From an uncultured Gemmiger sp. (GTDB taxonomy: Bacteria > Bacillota > Clostridia > Oscillospirales > Ruminococcaceae), in NCBI GenBank assembly GCA_947631565.1, contig CANRLV010000008.1, positions 1 through 51,808 of the forward strand: a stretch of DNA of 51,808 bases, in the 5' to 3' direction. Below the pieces are notes generated by a model, which worked only from the letters and a program-made list of their open reading frames with translations, did no database searches and had not been told where the DNA came from. The translations under genes and the position numbers were made by a program. Shown here in pieces: positions 39,837 to 46,377 of the stretch. Numbering within the stretch: position 1 is the first letter of the stretch; each line of letters begins with the position of its first letter.

Positions 39837-41975
39837 ATGGAACAACACGACATCGAACAAAAGATCCTGCGCGCCGTGGCCCGCCGCCCGCACACGGCGC
39901 AGCAGCTGCAAAACAACTTACAGGTGCCGGGCGCGCAGCTGCGCAAGCTGTTGGACGGCATGGTCGCGGCCGGGCAGTTGGCGCGGCAGGGCGGAGAATA
40001 TGTGCCCGGCGGTGTGCCGGCCAGGGCGGGCGGCGGTGCCGCGGCCGCGGAGGATCTTGTGCCCTGCACGCTGTCCAAATTGGCGCCGCGCTTCGGCTTT
40101 GCCGCGCGCGACGACGGGGCAGGGGAGCTGTTCATCCCGGGGCGGTACCTGCACGGGGCGATGCCGGGGGACGGGCTGCTGGTGCGCGTGCTGCCGGCGT
40201 CGGACGGTGACAAGCCCACCGGCGAGGTGGCACGTCTGACCGCGCTGCAAAACCGCTTTGCCGGCACCGTGCGCTATGACGACGAGCGCTGCCTGTGCGT
40301 GGAGCCGGACGGCTGCCGCGATGTGCTCATCGCCCTGCAGCCGGGGCAGACGGCGGGCGCACAGGCCGGCGATAAGGTCGGTGTCGAGCTGACGGCGCGC
40401 GGCGAGCACCACCGCGACCACCGCGCCGCCGTGCGCCTGCGCTTTGGCCCGGCCGCCAGCGCCGCCCACTGTGCGCAGGCGCTGGTCTACGGGCGCGGCT
40501 TTGCCGCCGAGTTCCCGCCCGCCGTGCAGGCTGAGGCGGCCGCCCTGCCGGATACCGTGGACGACAGCGAAGTACAGGCAGGGCAGCGCATCGACCTGCG
40601 CGGGGTGCCGGTGTTCACCATCGACAGCGCCGAGACAAAAGACATCGACGACGCCGTCAGCATCCTGCCGCTGGCCGCCGGCGGCTGGGAGCTGGGCGTG
40701 CACATCGCCGACGTCAGCCATTATGTGCGCCCCGGCACCGCGCTGGACGCCGAGGCGCTGGCCCGCGGGACCAGCGTGTACTACGCCGACCGCGTGCTGC
40801 CCATGCTGCCGCCGGCGCTCTCGAACGGCATCTGCTCGCTCAACGCCGGGGCGGACCGGCTGGCTTTCTCCTGCCTGATGCGGCTGGACGCCGAGGGGCA
40901 TTTATGCCGTTACAACTTCGCAAAAAGCATCCTGCGCAGCCGCGTCAAGGGCGTGTATAAGGAGGTCAACCTGCTGCTGGACGGCGCCAACGACCCGTCG
41001 CTGGTCGGCAAGTACGCCGCCGTGGCCGGGCAGCTGCCGGCTTTCAGGGCCTTGTATGAAAAGCGGCTGGCGCTGCGCAAAGCGCGCGGCGGCATGGCGC
41101 TGGACAGCGCCGAGGGCAAGCTGGTATTGGATGAAAGCGGGCGCTGCGTCGACATCGCGGTGCGCCCGCGCGGCCTGGCCGAGTGCATCGTCGAGGAATG
41201 TATGCTGCTGGCCAACCAGTGCGCGGGCGCGGCCGGGCGCACGAACCGCGTGCCGTTCGTCTACCGTGTGCACGAGGCGCCGCCGCCCGAAAAGCTCGAG
41301 CGCCTGCAAACGATGCTCACGGCTGCCGGGGTCAAGGCGCAGTTTGCAGGCCCGGCGCCGACGCAGAAAGAGCTGGCCGCCCTGCTCGAGAGCGTGCAGG
41401 GGCAGCTGAACGCCGCCGCCGTCTCGGCAGCCGTGCTGCGCAGCCTGCCCCGGGCCCGCTACGCGCCGCAGCCGCTGGGACATTACGGGCTGGCCCTGCG
41501 GGACTACGCCCACTTTACCAGCCCCATCCGCCGTTACCCGGACCTGGCCGTGCACCGCATTTTGACAGACCTTTTGCACGGCGTGCGGGCCGAGCGCCTG
41601 GTCGAGGATTACAGCGAGTATGCCGCCCACGCCGCCGCCCAGGCTACCCTGCGCGAGGGGCTGGCCGCCGGGCTCGAGCGTGACGCCGAGGCCCTGTACA
41701 AAGCCGAGTACGCCCATGCGCACCTCGGGGAGGAGTGCGCGGGCAGCATCTCCGGCCTGACGCCGCACGGGGCCTTTGTGCAGCTGCCAAACACCTTGGA
41801 GGGCTTTGTGCCCGCGGCCCAGCTGTGCAAAGGCGAGCCGGAGCTGACCGACGGCGTGGCCCTGCACGACCCGCTGACCGGTAAGACCTGGCGTTTGGGC
41901 GACGCGATGCGCGTGCGCATCGCCGGCGCCGATGTGGCGCTGGGTCAGGTCGATTTTGAAAAGCTGGCGGATTGA
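39837..41975 (+). CDS. rnr: Ribonuclease R
   Basis: The 712-residue 3'-to-5' exoribonuclease degrades structured RNA and tmRNA-released mRNAs. An N-terminal winged helix (about 1-65) is followed by cold-shock OB folds. The RNB catalytic domain (about 255-580) has the metal-binding aspartates in IDSAETKDIDDAVSI and HIADVSHYVRPG. A C-terminal S1 domain (about 628-705; GSISGLTPHGAFVQLPNTLEGFVPA) completes it. I use the ATG at 39837 after GGGGAGA. The C-terminal basic tail common in other RNase R proteins is short. Confidence 0.94.
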   Translation: MEQHDIEQKILRAVARRPHTAQQLQNNLQVPGAQLRKLLDGMVAAGQLARQGGEYVPGGVPARAGGGAAAAEDLVPCTLSKLAPRFGFAARDDGAGELFIPGRYLHGAMPGDGLLVRVLPASDGDKPTGEVARLTALQNRFAGTVRYDDERCLCVEPDGCRDVLIALQPGQTAGAQAGDKVGVELTARGEHHRDHRAAVRLRFGPAASAAHCAQALVYGRGFAAEFPPAVQAEAAALPDTVDDSEVQAGQRIDLRGVPVFTIDSAETKDIDDAVSILPLAAGGWELGVHIADVSHYVRPGTALDAEALARGTSVYYADRVLPMLPPALSNGICSLNAGADRLAFSCLMRLDAEGHLCRYNFAKSILRSRVKGVYKEVNLLLDGANDPSLVGKYAAVAGQLPAFRALYEKRLALRKARGGMALDSAEGKLVLDESGRCVDIAVRPRGLAECIVEECMLLANQCAGAAGRTNRVPFVYRVHEAPPPEKLERLQTMLTAAGVKAQFAGPAPTQKELAALLESVQGQLNAAAVSAAVLRSLPRARYAPQPLGHYGLALRDYAHFTSPIRRYPDLAVHRILTDLLHGVRAERLVEDYSEYAAHAAAQATLREGLAAGLERDAEALYKAEYAHAHLGEECAGSISGLTPHGAFVQLPNTLEGFVPAAQLCKGEPELTDGVALHDPLTGKTWRLGDAMRVRIAGADVALGQVDFEKLAD

Positions 41976-42033
41976 AATCCGGTTTCGGCCTGCGAATGCG
42001 GGCCATGGTGGGAGAGGGAAATGATGGGAATCT

Positions 42034-42088
42034 CCCGCGCCCTGCGCGACTGCCCGCAGGGAAGGTCGCGCGCCGGCGGGACGTGTGG
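42034..42088. repeat. 55-bp intergenic repeat, copy 2
   Basis: This matches 6519-6573 at 52 of 55 positions, in the same orientation, and lies between rnr and the tmRNA gene. The rest of the 41976-42191 gap shows nothing else recognisable. Confidence 0.85.
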
Positions 42089-42191
42089 TTTCTCACCGGG
42101 TAAATGGTCGGCCCCGGCCCGGTGATTTGCTGCCTTTTGTGACTGCTCCCTTTGACGCCGGCACGTGCTGTTCGATTCCCTGCAATTTTTT

Positions 42192-42251
42192 ATGCACTAA
42201 AGGGGGCCCCTCGCAAGCCTGTAGGCTTGCGAGGGGCCCCCTTTAGTGCAT
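42192..42251. repeat. Perfect 29-bp inverted repeat abutting the tmRNA 3' end
   Basis: Two 29-base arms (beginning ATGCACTAAAGGGGG and ending with its complement) are separated by only GT. The last base coincides with the 3' end of tmRNA. It probably terminates tmRNA transcription from the right and rnr from the left, though no long T-run follows on the minus strand. Confidence 0.85.
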
Positions 42252-42596
42252 GGAGATGATGGGAATCGAACCCATGTCCGAAAAGAAAGCGGTTAGAGTG
42301 TCTCCGGGCGCAGGCTGCCTATTCAAATTCCCGCAGCGCTCGCGGGCAGCCGCGTGTTGCGCGTTGGTAGCTTCGTTAGTACCTGACGGGCGGCCAAGCT
42401 CAGGCCCGTGCATGTTCAGCGCCTGTCGACGCCCTGGCCCCACGCGGCGCTAAAGTGGGCAGGACGGCTGCCTTTAGTTAGGCAGCGACTGCAACAGTGT
42501 TGTTGTCAGTTACTTTGTTTTGGCGCTTTTAACGTGGGTCACCGCCACGGCCCGCTGCTCACGCCTCTCTCTCCCCGTCGAAACCATTGCATCCCC
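42251..42596 (-). ncRNA. ssrA: Transfer-messenger RNA
   Basis: The minus strand folds at its ends into an alanine-like acceptor (5' GGGGATG with 3' CATCTCC-A, including the G3-U70 wobble), followed by the conserved ATGGTTTCGACGGGGA 5' segment. The 3' T arm has GGGTTCGATTCCC. The mRNA-like part contains a frame ending GACAACAACACTGTTGCAG and GTCGCTGCC-TAA, encoding a tag that ends DNNTVAVAA; I could not fix the resume codon from sequence alone. CCA is not encoded. Pseudoknot-forming GC stretches follow. It lies 55 bases downstream of smpB, its protein partner in ribosome rescue. Confidence 0.95.
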
Positions 42597-42651
42597 GTAT
42601 CAAACGGCGCTGCGGCCGGGTCGGCATTGGCGTGTGTTGGTTGGTGTTCGG

Positions 42652-43119
42652 TCAGATGTTGTTTTTGAGCGCGCGCTCGATGCTGCGTTTGGCATCCTTC
42701 GCCGCTGCTGCGGCGCGCTTGTCATAGAGCTTTTTGCCCTTGCACAGCCCCAGCTCCAGCTTGACCCGCCCGCCCTTGAAGTAGAGCGACAGCGGTACCA
42801 GCGTGTACCCTTGGAGTTTGATCTGCTGGGCCAGGCGCCGAATCTCGCGCTTGTGGGCGAGCAGGCGCCGCGGGCGCACGGGGTCGGGGTTGAAGATGTT
42901 GCCCTGCGCGTAGGGGCTGACGTGCATCCCCTTGACGATGAGCTCGCCGCCCTCGATGTCCACCCAGGAATCCTTGAGGTTGACGGTGCCGGCGCGCAGG
43001 CTCTTGACCTCGGTACCGACCAACTCGATGCCGGTCTCGAGCGTTTCCAGCACGAAATACTCGTGGCGCGCCTCACGGTTCTGGGCAATGTTTTTGGTAG
43101 CCTGTTTGTCCGCGGCCAT
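42652..43119 (-). CDS. smpB: SsrA-binding protein SmpB
   Basis: The 155-residue protein binds tmRNA and mimics the missing anticodon arm during trans-translation. It contains NREARHEYFVLETLETGIELVGTEVKSLR, VNLKDSWVDIEGGELIVKGMHVSPY and the C-terminal basic tail DKRAAAAAKDAKRSIERALK. The ATG at 43119 has AAAGGAGGTG 6 bases before it; an upstream in-frame start at 43179 lacks such a site. It is between recR and ssrA on the same strand, so smpB and tmRNA are probably expressed together. Confidence 0.96.
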   Translation of the reverse strand: MAADKQATKNIAQNREARHEYFVLETLETGIELVGTEVKSLRAGTVNLKDSWVDIEGGELIVKGMHVSPYAQGNIFNPDPVRPRRLLAHKREIRRLAQQIKLQGYTLVPLSLYFKGGRVKLELGLCKGKKLYDKRAAAAAKDAKRSIERALKNNI

Positions 43120-43190
43120 GGGGCACACCTCCTTTGCGCACCGGGCCATTATTGTAGCACGCCCGCCGCGCAAAAGCAAGGCGAAAAAGG

Positions 43191-43787
43191 TTACAATTCG
43201 CCGCGGCCCTGCATGGCGCGGTAGATGGTGGTCTCGTCGGCATATTCAAGGCTGGAGCCGACCGGCAGCCCGTAGGCAAGGCGGGTCGCCTTGACGCCTA
43301 AGGGCTTGACGAGCCGGGCCAGATACATGGCCGTGGTCTCGCCCTCCACCGTCGGGCTGGTGGCCATGATGACCTCCTTGACGGTGCCGTCCAGCCGGGC
43401 CAGCAGCTCCTTGACGCAGAGCTGGTCGGCCCCGATGCCGTCCATCGGCGAGATGAGCCCGTGCAGCACATGGTAGAGCCCGTGGTACTCGTGCGTGCGC
43501 TCGATGGACTTGATGTCCCGCGGGCTTTCCACCACGCAGATGGTGGTGCGGTCCCGCTTGGCGCTCTGGCAGATGGGGCAGACGTCATTGGCGGTAAAAT
43601 CCTGGCAGACGCGGCAGCGGTGCAGGCGGGTCTTGGCCTGCTCGATGGCCTTGGCCAGCTCCATCGCCTCGGCGTCGGTCATGCCCATGACCTCATAGGC
43701 CATGCGCGTGGCGCCCTTGCGCCCTACGCCGGGGAAGCGGGCGAACTGGTCGATCAGGTGTTCCAGCGGTTCAGCGTTTTGCGGCAT
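43191..43787 (-). CDS. recR: Recombination mediator RecR
   Basis: The 198-residue protein helps RecFO load RecA at gaps. It has the helix-hairpin-helix FARFPGVGRKGATRMA, a four-cysteine zinc finger (RCRVCQDFTANDVCPICQS) and a TOPRIM domain (RTTICVVESPRDIKSIERT, then GIGADQLCV and EGETTAMYLARL). I chose the ATG at 43787 because it gives the standard length; the longer frame uses a TTG at 43814. It follows ybaB after 19 bases, the classical dnaX-ybaB-recR arrangement. Confidence 0.96.
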   Translation of the reverse strand: MPQNAEPLEHLIDQFARFPGVGRKGATRMAYEVMGMTDAEAMELAKAIEQAKTRLHRCRVCQDFTANDVCPICQSAKRDRTTICVVESPRDIKSIERTHEYHGLYHVLHGLISPMDGIGADQLCVKELLARLDGTVKEVIMATSPTVEGETTAMYLARLVKPLGVKATRLAYGLPVGSSLEYADETTIYRAMQGRGEL

Positions 43788-43806
43788 ACGGTGTGCAGCG
43801 CTCCTC

Positions 43807-44148
43807 TCAGCCAAGGCCGGGGATGTTCATGCCGCCGGTCAAGGCGCCCATCTGTTCCTCGGCGTCCTTGTCGACGGCGGCCACCGCGCTGTTGACGGCG
43901 GCGGCGACCAGGTCCTCCAGCATCTCGATGTCGTCGGGATCCACGGCCTCCGGCTTGATGGCCACGGCGGTCACGGCGTGCTTGCCGGTCATCGTCACGC
44001 TGACCAGTCCGCCGCTGGCGGTGCCGGTGTACTCGGTGGCCTCCAGCTCGGCCTGCTTGGCGCGCATATCCTCCTGCAGCTTCTGCACCTGGCGCATCAT
44101 CGCACCGGGGTCCTGGCGGCCGTAGCCCTGGGGCAGTCTTGCTTTCAT
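43807..44148 (-). CDS. ybaB: YbaB/EbfC nucleoid-associated protein
   Basis: The 113-residue DNA-binding protein begins with a glycine-rich stretch and the conserved MMRQVQKLQEDMRAKQAELEATEYTG helix, followed by SGGLVSVTMTGKHAVTAVAIKPEAVDPDDIEMLEDLVAAAVNSA. YbaB dimers bind duplex DNA without strict specificity. AAAAGGAGA precedes the ATG. It lies between dnaX and recR, which is its usual place. Confidence 0.94.
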   Translation of the reverse strand: MKARLPQGYGRQDPGAMMRQVQKLQEDMRAKQAELEATEYTGTASGGLVSVTMTGKHAVTAVAIKPEAVDPDDIEMLEDLVAAAVNSAVAAVDKDAEEQMGALTGGMNIPGLG

Positions 44149-44217
44149 GGCGGGTCTCCTTTTCTTTTATGCATAAGGTGGGCGGCGCGGGCGGCGTTTA
44201 TGCGCCCGGCCGCGGGG

Positions 44218-45903
44218 TCATCGGTCGGTCCTGTCCACGTCCACGCCCAGGCGGTCCAGCGTCTGCATCGTGGCTTCGAGCCTTTGGGCCGGGTCGGCGT
44301 CCGTTTTGGGCGGCTCCCAGGGGCCGATGAAGCAGTTGACCCCGGTCACCTGGTAGATGTATTCGCGGATGCGCTTGGCGGTGTCGCGGTTGCGGCGCAT
44401 GAATTCCCGGAAGGCGTCGCCGCAGTCGATGAGTACCCGCTTGCCGTCATAGTAGGCGATGCTGTCGTGCAAAAACGAGTTGAGCAGCGGTTCATTCTCG
44501 GCGATGCGGGCCAGCACGGCCGGCCACTGGGCAAAGCGCAGCGGCTTTTGCACGGCCGGAGCAGGGGAGGGCGTTGGCGCAGGCGCAGATACCGCGGGGG
44601 CCGGGGCAGGGGCGGCAGGCGACGGCTCCGGCGCGGCGGGCGCGGGGTCGGGGCCCAGCTCGGGCTGCAAAAAGGGCGGCTCGGCGTCGGGCGCCGCAAA
44701 GGGCGGCACGTCCGCGTCACGGGGGGCGGACGGTGCGACCGGGGCGCTGGCGAACGGCTGCGGCGCGGCACCCGCTGCGGGCGCCGCGGTAGGGGCGGCG
44801 GCAGGCGCCGAGACGATGCCTGCCGTCTCCGGCTCGGCAAGGCTGAACAGCGCCAGCTCCAGCGCCAGGCGCTGGTCGGCGCCGGTGCCCATCTGCTCCA
44901 GTGCCTGGCCGAAAGCCTCGATGGCGCGCACGCAGGTGCGGCGCGGCGTGTCGCGGCGGGCCGCGTAGGCGGCGTCCTCCTCCGGCGAGGTGCCGGTGAG
45001 CAGTGCCTCGCCGCCCGGCGTGCCGGCCAGCATCAGGTTGCGGTAATGCCCGGCCAGCTCAGAGCACAGGCGGCGCATATCGACGGAATCCTGCCGCAGT
45101 GCGGCGACCTTTTCGAGCGCCGCGACGGCATCGTGGGCGGCCACGGCGTCCGAGATGGCGAACAGGTACTGCCGGTCGGTGACGCCGGCCATGCGGCGCA
45201 CGAGCGCCTCATCAACGTCGGCCGAAACGCCGGCGCAGGTATCGAGGATGGAGAGCGCGTCGCGCATGGCCCCGTCGGCCAGGCGGCCGATGAGGGCAGC
45301 GGCGCCCTCGGTCAGTTCAATCTTTTCCTGTTCGGCCACATAGAGCAGGCGGGAAGCGATCTTATCAGCGGTGATGCGCTTGAAATCGTACCGCTGGCAG
45401 CGGCTCAGAATGGTGGCGGGGACCTTCTGCACCTCGGTGGTGGCAAGGATGAAGATGACGTGCTCGGGCGGCTCCTCCATCGTCTTGAGCAGCGCGTTGA
45501 AGGCCGAGGCCGAGAGCATATGCACCTCGTCGATGATATAGACCTTGTACTTGCAGGCGGCGGGCAGGTAGGCGGTCTCCTCGCGCAGGTCGCGGATGTC
45601 GTCGACGCTGTTGTTGGAGGCGGCGTCGATCTCCAGCACATCCAAAATGCTGCCGTCGTCGATGCCGCGGCAGGCCGGGCAGACGCCGCAGGGGTCCGGC
45701 CCGGCGGGGTCCTGGCAGTTGACCGCCTTGGCGAATATTTTGGCGCAGGTGGTCTTGCCGGTGCCGCGCGTGCCGGTGAACAGGTAGGCGTGGCCGATGC
45801 GCCCGGCCGTGATCTGGTTCTGCAGGGCGGTGACGATGGCCTCCTGCCCGACGACGTCGGCAAATTTCTGCGGCCGCCATTTGCGGTAGAGCGCGCGGTA
45901 CAA
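44218..45903 (-). CDS. dnaX: DNA polymerase III subunit gamma/tau
   Basis: The ~561-residue clamp-loader ATPase begins YRALYRKWRPQKFADVVGQ. It has Walker A FTGTRGTGKTTCAKIFAKA, four zinc cysteines around DPCGVCPACRG, Walker B YIIDEVHMLS, the SRCQRYDFKRI sensor and a Pro/Ala-rich linker (about 390-470) before a tau-like C-terminal domain. The GGAGG site lies 8 bases before a TTG at 45903 (MYRALYRK...) and only 2 before an ATG at 45909, so TTG is the better start. It is downstream of the SRP RNA, as in Bacillus. Confidence 0.95.
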   Translation of the reverse strand: MYRALYRKWRPQKFADVVGQEAIVTALQNQITAGRIGHAYLFTGTRGTGKTTCAKIFAKAVNCQDPAGPDPCGVCPACRGIDDGSILDVLEIDAASNNSVDDIRDLREETAYLPAACKYKVYIIDEVHMLSASAFNALLKTMEEPPEHVIFILATTEVQKVPATILSRCQRYDFKRITADKIASRLLYVAEQEKIELTEGAAALIGRLADGAMRDALSILDTCAGVSADVDEALVRRMAGVTDRQYLFAISDAVAAHDAVAALEKVAALRQDSVDMRRLCSELAGHYRNLMLAGTPGGEALLTGTSPEEDAAYAARRDTPRRTCVRAIEAFGQALEQMGTGADQRLALELALFSLAEPETAGIVSAPAAAPTAAPAAGAAPQPFASAPVAPSAPRDADVPPFAAPDAEPPFLQPELGPDPAPAAPEPSPAAPAPAPAVSAPAPTPSPAPAVQKPLRFAQWPAVLARIAENEPLLNSFLHDSIAYYDGKRVLIDCGDAFREFMRRNRDTAKRIREYIYQVTGVNCFIGPWEPPKTDADPAQRLEATMQTLDRLGVDVDRTDR

Positions 45904-45947
45904 GGTCATCACCTCCGGAAATGTAACAACGGGCATATTTTAAAGCC

Positions 45948-46134
45948 ATCGGCTCCGGCGGGCGTGTACCGACGGAGCCGATACCTCTAGAGCAAAAATG
46001 CCGCGGCAAGTCGCCGCAGGTATGCGCAAGGCATTTTTGCGACGGGGTGTGTCCAAGAGAGGGGTGCAGGCGGACCGGCGCAGCCAGTAACGCCGAACCC
46101 CTCTTTTGCAGCGTGTCGAGGAACTCGACACGCT
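45948..46134 (-). other. Four-hairpin spacer between SRP RNA and dnaX
   Basis: Four separate inverted repeats fill this gap: ATCGGCTCCG with CGGAGCCGAT (45948/45973), GCAAAAATGCC with GGCATTTTTGC (45992/46030), AGAGGGGT with ACCCCTCT (46058/46097) and AGCGTGTCGAG with CTCGACACGCT (46110/46124). None shows a clear U-tract on the minus strand. No reading frame of interest is present. Confidence 0.7.
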
Positions 46135-46138
46135 GAGA

Positions 46139-46313
46139 GAGCAGGGCGCGGGGCACGCCCCGCGGCTGCGCCGCTTGGTCTACGGATGCGGACTGGCCGC
46201 AGCACCGGACGCATACGCTTAATGCTGCTCGGTTCCCCGCCTGACATGGTTCACGCGGCGCCCGCGCACGGGGCCCGCATCCGTAGACGAAACAGCGCAG
46301 AACTGCCCTGCTC
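46139..46313 (-). ncRNA. ffs: Signal recognition particle RNA
   Basis: On the minus strand a ~175-nt transcript closes with GAGCAGGGC/GCCCTGCTC. It has a long second helix GTCTACGGATGCG/CGCATCCGTAGAC, then an apical segment ACCATGTCAGGCGGGGAAC followed by CGAGCAGCATTAAG. This matches the conserved SRP domain IV region (GUCAGG ... GAA ... AGCAG), where Ffh binds, with CGGGGAACC replacing the common UCCGGAAGG. It sits upstream of dnaX, its normal Firmicutes place, and has a near-ideal promoter. Ends are inferred from pairing. Confidence 0.9.
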
Positions 46314-46323
46314 AACACAAAGC

Positions 46324-46352
46324 ATTATACAATAGCCGGCCGTCAAATGCAA
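46324..46352 (-). promoter_or_regulatory. Promoter of SRP RNA (and probably dnaX-recR)
   Basis: On the minus strand TTGCAT (46347-46352), 17 bp and a perfect TATAAT (46324-46329), with initiation expected about 46316. Confidence 0.87.
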
Positions 46353-46377
46353 GGGGCGCCGGCGATTTGGCCGGATA

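Noticed and set aside
42034-42251. Treating the 55-bp repeat and the ssrA palindrome as one composite transposable element.
   Set aside because: The equivalent region near copy 1 (6573-6728) has a different palindrome and different spacing, and no target-site duplication is visible.
42250-42453. Plus-strand open frames across 42.25-42.67 kb.
   Set aside because: This is the tmRNA gene on the minus strand.
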